Shown one piece after another: positions 1 through 10,119 of a stretch of 64,000 bases of DNA. Each line of letters opens with the position of its first letter. Position 1 is the stretch's first letter. Source of the DNA: Gari tellinella (taxonomy: Eukaryota > Mollusca > Bivalvia > Cardiida > Psammobiidae). Both the position numbers and the translations under genes were made by a program. The notes under the pieces are model-generated. The model ran no database searches and had not been told where the DNA came from. It worked only from the letters and a program-made list of their open reading frames with translations. The stretch lies in the NCBI GenBank assembly GCA_922989275.2, contig OV277857.1, forward strand, positions 79,973,321-80,037,320, written 5' to 3'.

Positions 1-877
1 TTTGTATCTATTCTCTAGCATCCATGTATTACATATAAAGCAATAAACTGTAAGCATTTCTTGATAAAATGCTATTCTGAGGCAAAAAAGTATGGAACTA
101 TTTCTCAGGGGATTTATACCATTTGACTTGACCATGATATTATATTGGTGTCCCTACACATTAGAGATCCCTATATTGCACCCATTTAGGTTGCCCATCA
201 AAAGGAATTTGGTATCTTTTTTCCTGTGACAAACTTGTGGTCTATGGTACACTGGTGAAAGTTTGGTTGGGAATATAACTAAACTACTGATCTTTTAAAA
301 TTTTAGAGTTTTATAGCAAAAATAACAAAAATGCTTTGCACATCATCTTTTTCAAAATCAAAGGTAGCTTATATTCAAGGTAATAGTGGCAAAATACAGT
401 AAAACTTAAATTCTGTCTTTCAAAGAAGCATTGTGATGGTTTCTTAAGACATGTCTTGAAGCGTATTTATGGGGGAAAGGATTAACTTAGGTTTTATTGT
501 ATTATTTTCATATGTAATTTTATGTTATGGCCAAGACATTGCTGAATTGGACCAAACAATTTGTCTAGGCTAACATTACCAAGTAAATATCATTTATTTG
601 ATAATGCAGGTGTTTTAACAAACTATTTGTGCAGTATATGTTTGTACACTTCAATGTTTATTTTGGTTTCAGTTTAAATAGTTTGACAAATGGAAACCTG
701 TATTTATGAAAGGGGAATTTAAATTTTTAATTCTAATTCTAGTTTACATGTAGATCAATATTTAATTAGAAAACATACATTGAAAGAGGTTGTTTGAATA
801 TTAATTAGTTCTTGAAATAAGAGGGACAGGATTTTTAAATGGATAGAAAGGTTATACAAGTCCAGTCAAATTTGTAT
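1..877. other. AT-rich sequence without recognised features
   Basis: No open frame, repeat or RNA gene could be supported here. It lies upstream of the exon at 2072 on the same strand, so it may be intron of that gene, but this is inference only. Confidence 0.4.
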
Positions 878-1074
878 CAACCCATTACTCCATAGATACA
901 GGTTTTCATGTATTTAATTTATTAATTCACCAAGGAAAATAGTTTAATACAGTCATGAATACGTATCGTAAGTTTCTAAGGTGATAGCTTAAAGCAGGCT
1001 GAAAGTAAAGCAGAATGCACCTTCAGGTCACCTGTCTTCAAAACTAGAAACAAACTATTGAGTAAAGGGTTAAG
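878..1074 (-). mobile_element. Family B MITE, inverted, one core arm lost
   Basis: The left end reads CCCATTACTCCATAGATAC and the right end reads GAGTAAAGGGTTAA, the two ends of family B in reverse orientation. Only one arm of the central AAAGCAGGCTGAAAG hairpin remains, so the core has collapsed. Confidence 0.6.
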
Positions 1075-1232
1075 TGAATACTCAATAGCAGATCTGTTGT
1101 AGTCTTAAATACTGGTGGTTACTTCATGCAGGATAAATATAATGCAGAAATTAGCTCCTATAGGACATTTCAGCATCGTTATTTTTATCCTGCATTAAGC
1201 AGCCAATAGTCTTAAGAAACGTCCATGTTACT

Positions 1233-1492
1233 TTAACTCCTTTACCCAATAGCCTGTTTCTAGTTTTGAAGACAGGTGACCACTTAAAGCAGGTTGAAAG
1301 TAAAGCAGAACACATCTTAAGGGGCATTCTGCTTTACTTTCAGCCTGGTTAAAGCCACCATCTGCTAGGATGTACCGGTGGGAAATATTGCTTATGATGC
1401 ATATTCTTTACTGTATAAAGTGGAACTAAGTTCTTCCATGGTGGAATGAATTAAATGCATTTAAAAGGTGTATCTCTGCGGTAAAGGGTTAT
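1233..1492 (+). mobile_element. Family B TTAA MITE
   Basis: It starts TTAACTCCTTTACCCAATAG and ends GTAAAGGGTTA. The internal AAAGCAGGTTGAAAGTAAAG arm is followed by its inverted partner, with a few mismatches. The flanking TTAA and CCCTTT-type ends resemble non-autonomous piggyBac elements. Confidence 0.7.
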
Positions 1493-1693
1493 TTAGTGGT
1501 CCTCACTAAATCATATGCTGTAAATACCAATAAGATAGATTGAAACAATGCTAATCCATAGTCATGCCATAGAAAACTTAAAGGAGAATCTGTTAGTAAT
1601 GGTTTGTTCACTCCCTCTTATCTATTTTACTGGGTTATCAGTGTAATAAAATAATTGCATAACTATTCTTGAAGAAGGCAGTGAAGAAATAGT

Positions 1694-1930
1694 ATATGGG
1701 CCGTGCCGTGACAAAACCTGCCTTATTGAATTGCCAACTGTGCAGCGACTGGTCTTGATCTACATTGTTTGACACCCATATACATATAAAGCATTTTATG
1801 TAGCTGTATTATATACGGTATTTTTGCAGTGTTGACCAATTTGCACATACAGGCCCTGGGATGACAATAGTGTTCGGTCTGTACAATATCGCAATGCAAT
1901 AAGGCAGGTTTTGTCATGGCATGGCTCATA
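1694..1930 (-). mobile_element. Family I MITE (ATGAGCCGTG ends)
   Basis: Inverted ends are ATGGGCCGTGCCGTGACAAA and its partner finishing in CATGGCATGGCTCATAT. In reverse complement it aligns along its whole length with the copy at 58746-59011. The central palindrome is cut to one arm here (GATCTACATTGTTTGACA near 1754-1771). Confidence 0.7.
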
Positions 1931-2071
1931 TTTAAGGAAAATGGAATTATCATTGTGCATAGTTATATTAAGTGTACAAAATTTCCAATTCTAAAGTTCA
2001 GAGCCTCTGACAGAAGAAAACTTTCTGTTATTTTGATTTGAAAATGCACCTTGATGATTTTTCCTATTCAG

Positions 2072-2272
2072 CGTCGGAAACGACTTGGAGATACTCACAA
2101 CACAACCTATAACAGTACACATGGAGGATTCTTCCCCAAGGTGCCTATCCATGCGAGCACGATCAACCCGTCATATCACTCGTCATCTTTTCCGTCCACA
2201 TTCTCCACGCATTCAACATCCAATCAGCTGTCTCTGTTGCCCAGTATAGGAAATACCTACAAGTCACATAAG
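2072..2272 (+). CDS. Internal exon of an unrecognised protein gene
   Basis: A 201-nt stretch (67 codons, phase 0 at both ends) lies between an acceptor (tract TTTTTCCTATTCAG) and a consensus donor (AAG|GTAGGT). The translation begins with a basic patch RRKRLGD and is then rich in Ser, Thr, His and Asn (for example PSYHSSSFPSTF), ending LLPSIGNTYKSHK. It contains no stop, no membrane segment and no domain I recognise. It reads in frame into the terminal exon at 3995. The basic start could follow a membrane segment encoded upstream, but nothing shows that. Base composition is clearly less AT-rich than the flanks, which supports coding. I do not recognise the family. Confidence 0.65.
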
Positions 2273-2484
2273 GTAGGTAAAAATGGTGGCTACACATAAG
2301 GTATACTTAGCTGTATAAATCACATGAGAAATGTATACATGTACACGTTACATGCTGTGTGTAAACCTTTATAAGACACATAATGTCAAATATAGTGTCA
2401 GATACTAAAGATGTATAAGTTTGTTTTATGTTGGACAAACAAATTATGTTAAACTATAAAACGGCTCAAAATATGTTGAAGTTA

Positions 2485-2655
2485 ATCATAGAGATCGATG
2501 GATAGATAACTTGCATTATAGTATAAATCATAGAGATCGATGGATAGATAACTTGCATTATAGTATAAATCATAGAGATCGATGGATAGATAACTTGCAT
2601 TATAGTATAAATCATAGAGATCGATGGATAGATAACTTGCATTATAGTATAAATT
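2485..2655. repeat. 42-bp minisatellite, about 4 copies
   Basis: The unit containing CATAGAGATCGATGGATAGA recurs at 2487, 2529, 2571 and 2613, an exact 42-bp period with essentially no divergence. Because 42 is divisible by 3, it keeps frames open on the minus strand (a 14-residue repeat), which is an artefact of the period. It lies in the intron between the exons at 2072 and 3995. Confidence 0.95.
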
Positions 2656-3126
2656 GTTAGACATGAGAAAAAAAAAACTTTGGACATCGCAAACAGTGTA
2701 CCATTAGACAGGCATATCTGCAGCCACATATATTATGTGGTATCTTTTAGCAATTATGACAAATAATGATTTTTAACTTGTCTTTTTTTCGAAGAAAAAA
2801 CATGCTAGTGTCGTCACTCCATTGTCCTCGTTGTTATCATTGTTGAATTCTAAATGTTGGCCATAACTTCTTCAATTTTTCATCTACATTACAATCTTCA
2901 TTTTAGGTATGCATGTTCATCTTGACAAGGCCTATCGAGACATACCAAAATATTTAACAAATTGACCTATACCTTTGACCTGTTTTTACAGTTTTTTTCA
3001 CTGATCTTCAAAAACAGATGAACATTGGCACCCACATGCAGTCTCTCCTTGTTTTATATCTAACTGACGAATTTTGATTTGCTTTTGTTTTATTACAGCC
3101 CATATGATTACAGTAAAGCACCTCTG

Positions 3127-3377
3127 TTAACCCTTTCCCACATAGCATATCTCTAGTATTGAATAAAGATGTCCACTTAAAGCAGGTTGAAAGTAAAGCA
3201 TAATGCGCTTTAAGCGCATTCTGCTTTACTTTCAGCCTGCTTTAAGCTATCATCTGCTAGAATATAGAAACTATTATGTATTATACATATTTATGAATGT
3301 ATAAATTGGAACTCTTTTCTTCAGGGCAAGAATAAACTGAATGCGCTAAAAGGCGCTTCTATGGGGGAAAGGGTTAA
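3127..3377 (+). mobile_element. Family B TTAA MITE, well preserved
   Basis: It is bounded by TTAA on both sides with ends TTAACCCTTTCCCACATAG and GGGGGAAAGGGTTAA. The core palindrome at about 3178-3246 has arms AAAGCAGGTTGAAAGTAAAG and CTTTACTTTCAGCCTGCTTT around a GCGCTTTAAGCGC tip. Confidence 0.85.
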
Positions 3378-3425
3378 GATCACTTAAAACTTCAAGGGCA
3401 ATTGAATGTATGTAAGAAAGATAAC

Positions 3426-3870
3426 AGCTTAAAGCAAGCTCAAAGTACAGCGCTCCCGCTCTACAACGACACCCAATGGGAGACACAAAATATGTTCGTT
3501 GTTCGGAGGGAGTCGTTACAGGGAGGGAATTTGGCTTACATTTGCAAACAGCTTGAATCCAGATCAGACGCCGCGTAACGCGGCGTCTGATCTGGATTCA
3601 AGCTGTTTGTCACTCGTAATTAAGTGTTTTACTCTGAAATGGTCAAATATGTAACTTTTAGAAAAACAGCAGACGACAATTTTAAGCAGACGATATTGCA
3701 GCAATAAAAGTGTTAGACATAATTGACCAGTTTCGGGAACAGCGTCAAAAGTCGTTGTAAGGAGGGAATCGTTGTTGGGAGGACCGTTGTAGAGAGGGAG
3801 TGCTGTATAACAGAAAGCTCCCAGAAGGAGCTCTGTTTTACTTCCACCTTGCTTGAAACAGTTACCTACA
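3426..3870 (+). repeat. Older hairpin MITE split by a family L insertion
   Basis: Left of the insertion is AGCTTAAAGCAAGCTCAAAG. Right of it is ACAGAAAGCTCCCAGAAGG followed by GAGCTCTGTTTTACTTCCAC and CCTTGCTTGA. Rejoined in principle, these form a B/H-type hairpin, so the host was already present when family L landed at its TA. Confidence 0.6.
3448..3805 (+). mobile_element. Family L MITE (TA-flanked, nested)
   Basis: Terminal inverted repeats are CAGCGCTCCCGCTCTACAAC and its partner ending GTTGTAGAGAGGGAGTGCTG, flanked by TA. A perfect GC-rich palindrome occupies about 3546-3607 (AAACAGCTTGAATCCAGATC arm). Related copies are at 50493-50720 and 52495-52829. Confidence 0.8.
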
Positions 3871-3994
3871 TTAGACACCTATAATAACCTAATAATTAAC
3901 ACAATTGAGTAGTTGTAATTTTACTGTACGTTTGTTGGGTCAGATCCATGTATAACATTTATGTCACTATTGTATTTTCTTTTGAATCTTTCAG

Positions 3995-4072
3995 AACCCC
4001 AGTACTAAAACTAAAAACATGTTTGGACACTATCAGTTGCCGTCCCTAGACAGACGAGGGGCGGGGTTTTAA
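3995..4072 (+). CDS. Terminal exon of the unrecognised gene
   Basis: The acceptor TGAATCTTTCAG precedes 25 codons and a TAA at 4070-4072. The frame continues from the phase-0 donor at 2272. The encoded C-terminus includes NMFGHYQLPSLDRRGAGF, ending on Phe. It is short, basic and without a recognisable domain. Together the two exons give the last 92 residues of a protein whose upstream exons are outside or unseen in this window. The 3' end faces the 3' end of ANKEF1, about 20 kb away. Confidence rests on splice signals and phase agreement, not on homology. Confidence 0.6.
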   Translation, partial: NPSTKTKNMFGHYQLPSLDRRGAGF

Positions 4073-4199
4073 CCCCTGCCCATTATTTAGGTGTAACTAA
4101 TTGACAGTGCTATGTACTGTGATACCTGCTGGTCTAGTACCTGTGATAGGACGGGAGAATTGGAGGACCGCGGCTACGGGAGAAGAACAGTGAGAGTGA

Positions 4200-4453
4200 C
4201 TTTACCCATTCCCCCATAAATACGCCTTTTTACGCCTTCAATTTATTCCTCCACTGAAAAAAACAGTTCCAATTTATACAGTCATGAATATGTCTCACAA
4301 AAAATATTTTCTACATCCTAGCAGATGGTAGCTTAAAGCAGGCTGAAAGTAAAGCAGAATGCGCCTTAAGGCGCATTCTGCTTTACTTTCAGCCTGCTTT
4401 AAGCAATAATCAATTTTCAAAACTAGAAAAAGACTATGGGGTTAATGGGTTAA
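4200..4453 (-). mobile_element. Family B TTAA MITE, inverted
   Basis: The ends are TTTACCCATTCCCCCATAAA and ATGGGGTTAATGGGTTAA. The core hairpin at about 4334-4404 is nearly perfect, with arms AAAGCAGGCTGAAAGTAAAG around GCGCCTTAAGGCGC. The left TTAA has become TTTA. Confidence 0.8.
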
Positions 4454-4502
4454 AGACACAGCAGCATCATGCAGGGCTTCAGTAGACTGAACAGTTCCTT
4501 TA

Positions 4503-4720
4503 GGTCTCCACCAAACCCTATGATATGGCTACTCATTAGAATAGTCTATCTAAGGCAATTGTAATAAGTCATCCTATCATAGGGAAATATGATACTCATT
4601 AGAATCGTCTCTTTGAGATGATTCTAATGAGTAGTCATATCATATGGTTTGGTGGCAACATAAGGAATTTTCGATTTTCGAGTGTTCGAAATTATATTCT
4701 ATATCTGGAGCTCCAACATG
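4503..4720 (+). mobile_element. Family D fold-back element
   Basis: Arms CCACCAAACCCTATGATATG and CATATCATATGGTTTGGTGG enclose ACTCATTAGAAT and its inverted partner, so most of 4503-4656 can fold on itself. The flank to about 4720 ends TATCTGGAGCTCC, matching the outer ends of other D copies. Part of the centre is duplicated. Confidence 0.65.
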
Positions 4721-5055
4721 GCTGTAGGAAGTGAGAAAAAAACAGTGCACAGTCCTGACCATAATTGGCAATAAAAACTGAAGATAATTCATGGGAGATC
4801 ACTCTATTACACTTTGTATGGCTGTTACTGTTCCTGAAGAAAGATTGTTGCAACAGATGACAGATCTCCATTTATATGATGCTTTAAATTTGTGGTGATA
4901 TCATTTTCAGTTCCTCATTTTTGTCCGAGTTGGTCTAAATCATGAGTGCACACTGTCTGTTCCTTCTTCTAGACTTGGTTCTAGATCTGGGCCCAAATGG
5001 TTTGCAAGAACTCTCTTAAAGTGATGTTGCATGGCAGTAATCAGGTATCAAATTG

Positions 5056-5287
5056 TTAACCCTTCTCCTACTGAATACATGTATTCATTTATAGAACTTG
5101 GAACTTCTATGAACATCAATCATATGAACTATTACATTGGCTAATAAAAGTGGGAAAATTTTCTATTTGCATGTTAGAAAGATCTTTTAAAAATGGTGTA
5201 GACCCTGATCAGACAGCTCCTTTGCTCTGATCAGCTACTCTGTTTTCAAAAAGTGTCAATATACACTTATAGAAGGAGAAGGGTTAG
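5056..5287 (+). mobile_element. Family M TTAA MITE
   Basis: It starts TTAACCCTTCTCCTACTGAA and ends ATAGAAGGAGAAGGGTTA. The central hairpin (GTAGACCCTGATCAGACAGC arm) shares the GATCAGA motif with families A and C. Confidence 0.75.
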
Positions 5288-5393
5288 CACTGGTCTGTTG
5301 TGAAGTAATTTGACCCAACTGCATTGAATTGAAAGTCATTTTTCAACACATTCAATACAGGAAACAAGTCATATTTGTAACAAATATAATTGT

Positions 5394-5456
5394 AAACAGT
5401 TTGGATCCAGATCAGGCCCCACTAATGTGGGACCTGGTCAGAGTATAAACTGTTTG
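5394..5456 (+). repeat. Solo AAACAGTTTGGATCC hairpin
   Basis: The arms AAACAGTTTGGATCCAGATC and CTGGTCAGAGTATAAACTGT pair imperfectly around GGCCCCACTAATGTGGG. No matching outer ends were recognised, so this is a degraded A1-type copy. Confidence 0.55.
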
Positions 5457-5665
5457 TGATATTGCACTTAAAAAATAACTAAGCTTTTACTTCTTCATCT
5501 AAAACTATGTTGTGATTATTCATTATAGTTGTCTCAATGAGACGATTCTAATGAGTTGCTACAATAAAGGGCTTGGTCATAGATATGTGAAAATGTTTAT
5601 TGTTCTGACTCTTAGATGGATTACTGAGTTATAAAGATATCGCGTGACATGATGTTTTAATGGCA

Positions 5666-5872
5666 GAGCTCCAGATAAGGTGAGTATTTGAAAATTTCAC
5701 ATACTAACTCCCTTATTTCTCTACCAAACCCTATGTTGTGACCACTCATTAGAATTGTCCTAAAGAGACGTTTCTAATGAGTGCATGGTCACAACATTTT
5801 AGGGTTTAGTGGAGGCAAAATAATGGAGGGAATGTTGAAAACTTTCAACTTACTCGCTCTTATCTGCAGCCC
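5666..5872 (+). mobile_element. Family D fold-back element with outer ends
   Basis: Outer ends are CAGAGCTCCAGATAAGGTGA and CTCGCTCTTATCTGCAGCCC. The inner palindrome at 5716-5816 runs from ACCAAACCCTATGTTGTGAC through ACTCATTAGAAT to GTCACAACATTTTAGGGTTT. A fragment of the same family is at about 5500-5575. Confidence 0.65.
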
Positions 5873-5920
5873 TAGCTGAATCAGTGTTAGTAAAAAGTTC
5901 TCAAGTTTCTCAGGCAGATA

Positions 5921-6168
5921 TGGGGTCCATTCCATAAAACTTTGTACGACAAAAACGGTCGTTAGTCAAATTTTAAACTACATTTAATTTCTGATTTCTC
6001 TATCTAATCCTGTCTTGTGACATCTCTTTGGAATCGTCTTTTGACGATTCCAAAGAGATGTCACAAGACAGGATTAGATGGAGAAATAAATAATAATTGA
6101 GACTTGAATAATCTGACTTATGACAACATAAAATTTTGCTGTACGAAGTTTTATTAAACAGGCCCCTG
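5921..6168 (+). mobile_element. Family E MITE with perfect 37-bp hairpin
   Basis: The ends are GGGGTCCATTCCATAAAAC and GTTTTATTAAACAGGCCCC. The core at 6002-6079 is a perfect inverted repeat with 37-bp arms and a 4-base loop (TTTT). A second copy is at 13028-13213. Confidence 0.75.
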
Positions 6169-6179
6169 AAAAGTAAGAA

Positions 6180-6610
6180 CAATACAGTACTGTGATGGTT
6201 AACACAATGTGAGGGAACAGATGTAGATAGCTTTACTTAGAAAAGGTTTCTGTGATATTTTATTTTTGACTACTGCATGGTTTACTTGTTAGAATTGATG
6301 AATGCTTATATTTGAGTGATTAGAAGTATGATTGAACCAATGTTTTACTATTCTGGTTACCATAGGAACTATTTTAAGTGGTAGTCTCTAGTTTTTTTTT
6401 ATAAACATCATCTGTTTTGTTACCATGTTTTTTTTTCATTTTCAATAAAACTTGTTTCGAGTGACAAAAATGTACTGTCAGTTTATAACAGATAAAGTTT
6501 ATTATAGAACAAATGTATTGCTAAGGTATACATGTATTCCTGTCTTTTAAAGATTTTTAATGTTTCTCCATGAAATGATGGTGTGTACTCTACTTGTATA
6601 CAGTAAAATA
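6180..6610. other. No recognised feature
   Basis: This is AT-rich single-copy-looking sequence with poly-T runs at about 6391-6435. No gene or repeat was recognised. Confidence 0.35.
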
Positions 6611-6613
6611 AAT

Positions 6614-6838
6614 TTAACTCTTTGCATGCTGGGTAATTTTTTCCTCTGAAATAATTGTCGTCTGCTTTTGTTCTAAAATGAGAATTTATCAAAATTTCTT
6701 TTAGAGTCAGAGTTAGAATGGCAAACAGTTTGGATCCTGATGAGACGCCGCGTTACGCGGCGTCTCATCTGGATCCAAACTGTTTGCCAAGGTTATCACT
6801 GTGGCATCTATATCCGCCGCTAGCGTGCAAAGAGTTAA
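6614..6838 (+). mobile_element. Family A1 TTAA MITE (GCATGC ends)
   Basis: It starts TTAACTCTTTGCATGCTGG and ends GCTAGCGTGCAAAGAGTTAA. The core hairpin at about 6722-6787 has arms AAACAGTTTGGATCCTGATG around GACGCCGCGTTACGCGGCGTC with one arm mismatch. Confidence 0.85.
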
Positions 6839-7185
6839 GCTTATAAAGCCATATAAAATTGACTTGACTTGACTTGATCCTGAGTTTATTCTCAACTGCT
6901 GCAGGTAACATGGTAACAAAACATTTGAGCTTTAATAGACACTCTGTAATTACAAAGTACAATCCACATGTGCCTTATTCCATTTTAGGTTTACTTGTAG
7001 TGCCAAACATTAATCAGAAGTCTATATTCTATTCAAGGGGCAGTCTATATACATGCACTAGTTATCACAGTAATTGCCCCTGTCTCCTTCAGGGTTTGTG
7101 GCAAATCTCATACAACATTTAGGTAGGGACAGGCTGAACTTTTTGCTGACCATATTTATTAATATCAAGTTTTGAAAAATTTGCC

Positions 7186-7277
7186 TCCAGCAAACTCTAT
7201 GATGTTACTACTGATTAGAATCATTGCAAAGAAACAAGTCTATTGAATAGGCACATCATAGGGTTTGGTGGAGAATT
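7186..7277 (+). mobile_element. Family D fragment
   Basis: CTCCAGCAAACTCTATGATG and its partner CACATCATAGGGTTTGGTGG flank a decayed ACTGATTAGAATC arm. Confidence 0.5.
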
Positions 7278-7477
7278 AAGGATTTTAGTTTATGAAATAC
7301 TCTCCTTATAAATCTGGGTCTCAGCTTATTTCAAGGCCATTTTGGAATACAACTGTATCTTGTATGTTTGTTTATGCTTGGCATGATAATCATTTAGGTG
7401 TAGAGTATAGGGCTAATTCCATTCTAGAACTACAATCCTGTCTATACTTCAGGAACTATTGGCATTCAGGTTAAGCC

Positions 7478-7730
7478 TTAACTCATTACTCCATAGCCAG
7501 TGTTTCAAGTTTTCAAGACAGGTGCCTACTTAAAGCAGGATGAAAGTAAAGCAGAATGCGCCTTTAGGCGCATTCTGCTTTACTTTCAGTCTGCTTTAAA
7601 TTACCATCTGCTAGAATATCGAAAATATTTCTTATGATACATATTCATGACTGTATAAATTTGAACTATTTTCTCCAGTGTGGGAAAAGATTAAAGGCAT
7701 AAAAAGCATATTTATGGGCCAATGGGTTAA
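7478..7730 (+). mobile_element. Family B TTAA MITE, well preserved
   Basis: It is bounded by TTAACTCATTACTCCATAG and GGCCAATGGGTTAA. The core hairpin at about 7532-7599 has a GCGCCTTTAGGCGC tip. Confidence 0.8.
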
Positions 7731-7768
7731 GGCAAGTCCCTTCAGGCTTCAGTCCATTTTTTAACATA

Positions 7769-7957
7769 CAGTCGAACTTCGATATCTCGAACTTGCTGAA
7801 CTCGAACTATCTGATAGTTTGACACATGAACTGCATTATTTTATGCACAGTTAAGTCAAACATACCCATATTTCAAAGTTAAAACGTAGCCACGTTTTAA
7901 CTTTGAAATACGGGTATGTTCGATTTACCCGAGTTCGAGGTATCGAAATTCAACAGT
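7769..7957 (+). mobile_element. Family F MITE (pogo/Tigger-like ends)
   Basis: It starts CAGTCGAACTTCGATATC after a TA and ends with the inverted partner GAGGTATCGAAATTC. The centre holds the palindromic pair CATATTTCAAAGTTAAAACG and CGTTTTAACTTTGAAATACG. A cleaner copy is at 10351-10542. Confidence 0.7.
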
Positions 7958-8506
7958 ACTATGTTCCAGTTAAGGTTTCAGATCATTGTCATCTATGTTT
8001 TTGTTTAGGCCAATATTTAGAGTGTAAGAAAGGAAACATCTCATTAGATTCAAGATATGGCTATCAGACAAACATTCAAAACCATGCATATAACAAAGTT
8101 GCTCAAGTGCATATAAAACATTAAACACATTTTTCCTAGTCTAGAAAAAAACAATTTAGTGGTTCTGGCCACATTTTCCCCAGATGCCAGTACTGCTTGA
8201 TAGTACATCACATTACAAATCTTAAAATAAGAGATAAGAGATCTCAATTTTTTTCTGTATAACGAGAACCAATTTTTCACACTTTAACTATATTCCTCAA
8301 ATATGTAGTATTTAATCACCTGAATTAATAATGAAACATTTTAATGAGGCTATACACACAGAATTCCACTTTCCATAAAGAAAGCTTTAGACATTACATG
8401 AATTGTCATCATTATGTAATGTAATTTGTAGACTCTAAACAGGTTGTTCTTTGATTTGTTTGTGAACTTTAACCTTTTCAGTACAAGTCCAAAGTATAAA
8501 ACTTAT

Positions 8507-8568
8507 TGCAAACAGTGAAGACCCAGATCAGAGGGGCTCCTTTGATCTAGGTCTTCACTGTTTGTATT
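8507..8568 (+). repeat. Family A-type hairpin core
   Basis: The arms CAAACAGTGAAGACCCAGAT and ATCTAGGTCTTCACTGTTTG pair around a GAGGGGCTCC tip. Outer ends are degraded. Confidence 0.65.
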
Positions 8569-8858
8569 ATGTAATATTTGTTGGACAAATTCCTTGGGAA
8601 TCAGCATAAACTTGTGATTTATCAGAAAATGGAAGGGTCTATTTGAAAATTCAGCAAAGGAAAGGTTAAGGTAACTGCACATGTGATTGTGTTTGTTTAA
8701 ATTCCTAACTTTGTCTAAAGCAGAAGCATTGTGTGTGAAATCTGTGGTCCAAGACCTTTAGTCCAGTTCTACTATATGTAAATGTGTGCTATTGTGTGAT
8801 ATTACAACTAGTGCATTTAAACATTGAGCCATGTCATGGATCTTTAATCCTTATCAGT

Positions 8859-9101
8859 TTAACTCTTTCAACACCGTGTACCTGTTTAAGATATGTTCAT
8901 TACATTTGCAAACAGTGTAGACCAAGATCAGAGGGCTCCTATAGGAGCCTTCTGATCAGGGTCTACACTGTTTGCTAATTTTGACCATTATTTATTAAAT
9001 TACCCAGAATTCCAAGTAGACTGGTTCATGTTATTGTAACTAAAATGATCCACAAGTTAACATAATGACCCACAATAGTTACTTAGTGTTGAAAGAGTTA
9101 A
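8859..9101 (+). mobile_element. Family A3 TTAA MITE
   Basis: It starts TTAACTCTTTCAACACCGTG and ends TTAGTGTTGAAAGAGTTAA, so the terminal repeats and TTAA are intact. The hairpin at about 8909-8974 has arms AAACAGTGTAGACCAAGATC and GATCAGGGTCTACACTGTTT around GGGCTCCTATAGGAGCC. Confidence 0.85.
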
Positions 9102-9154
9102 TGGCTATTGAGGAAAATGAGTTGTATAAGGGAATTGCTTGGTTTTCTTTTTTA

Positions 9155-9240
9155 TCCACGAGACTTTATATTGTGACTACTCATTAGAATCACCTCTTTA
9201 AGACCGTTGTAATGAGTAGTCATGACATTCAGTTTGGAGA
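9155..9240 (+). mobile_element. Family D fragment
   Basis: GACTACTCATTAGAATCAC and GTAATGAGTAGTCATGAC form the diagnostic inverted pair. Outer parts are decayed. Confidence 0.5.
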
Positions 9241-9277
9241 TATATATGAGAAAATGTGTTACCATTTTCTTGAAGCT

Positions 9278-9664
9278 TTACCCCAAAGCCTGTTTTAGTT
9301 TTGAAGACAGGTTAGCGCTTAACCCATTACTCCATAGCCTGTTTCTAGATTGATGACAGGGGACTGCTTAAAGCAGGTTGAAAGTAAACCAGAATGTGCC
9401 TTAAGGTGCATTCTGCTTTACTTTCAGGCTGCTTAAAGCTACTATCTGCTAGAAAATAGAAATAATTTGTATGATGTATATTCATGACTGTTTAAATTTG
9501 AACAACTTTTATCAGTGAAGAAATTAATTAGATGCATAAAAATGAGTATCTATGGAGTAGAGGGTTAAAGCAAGTTGAAAGTAAAGCATAGTGGCCTTAC
9601 GGTACATTCTGCTTTACTTTAACCTTAGTCCCCTGTCTTCAAAATTAGAAACGGACTACGAGTT
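9278..9664 (+). mobile_element. Older family B MITE hosting a younger B copy
   Basis: Left part: TTTACCCCAAAGCCTG followed by TTTTGAAGACAGGTTAGCGC. Right part: AGCAAGTTGAAAGTAAAGCA followed by the other core arm and CCCTGTCTTCAAAATTAG. The two halves are one family B element cut at its internal TTAA by the copy at 9319-9568. Confidence 0.7.
9319..9568 (+). mobile_element. Family B TTAA MITE nested in another B
   Basis: Complete copy with TTAA at both edges: TTAACCCATTACTCCATAG and ATGGAGTAGAGGGTTAA. The core is AAAGCAGGTTGAAAGTAAAC with the inverted arm at about 9410-9436. Confidence 0.8.
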
Positions 9665-9916
9665 AATCTAGGTTGCTGTTACTTGAAGGCTTGTGCTGTT
9701 TTATGTTGTTCTTCTAATGACTTGTAAAGAAAACAAAAAAGGAAAACAGTGTTTGTACATTGTATATGTGTGGATCACTGCTGTAGAGCCAGCAATTTAT
9801 TATTTTCTATTACACTGGAGATGATGATATTCTTCCTGATGAAATCAAAATTAACATGATATGATTCAATGTAAAAATTGACAGTCTTTAAAAGGTTGAC
9901 GATTTATTCAGACCTA

Positions 9917-9990
9917 AGTGGCAAAGAGTTTGAAGCCAGATCATGCAGACACCGAGTTACTCGGCATCTGATCTGGCTCTAAATACAGTG
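9917..9990 (+). repeat. Degraded A1/C-type hairpin
   Basis: CAAAGAGTTTGAAGCCAGATC and CATCTGATCTGGCTCTAAAT pair imperfectly around CACCGAGTTACTCGGC. Confidence 0.5.
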
Positions 9991-10119
9991 CATTGCACAT
10001 ATTTGCTTTAACACAAACACATTAATTGGGAAATAAATAACATCATTCCCTCTTTATTATCTAATGGGCATTGTGAGTTTAATGCAACAGTTCTGGTAAT
10101 AAAAGTCAACATAGTAATA

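Noticed and set aside
2466..2729. Open frames of 87 and 60 codons on the minus strand
   Set aside because: They are produced by the 42-bp tandem repeat, whose period is divisible by three. No other coding evidence.
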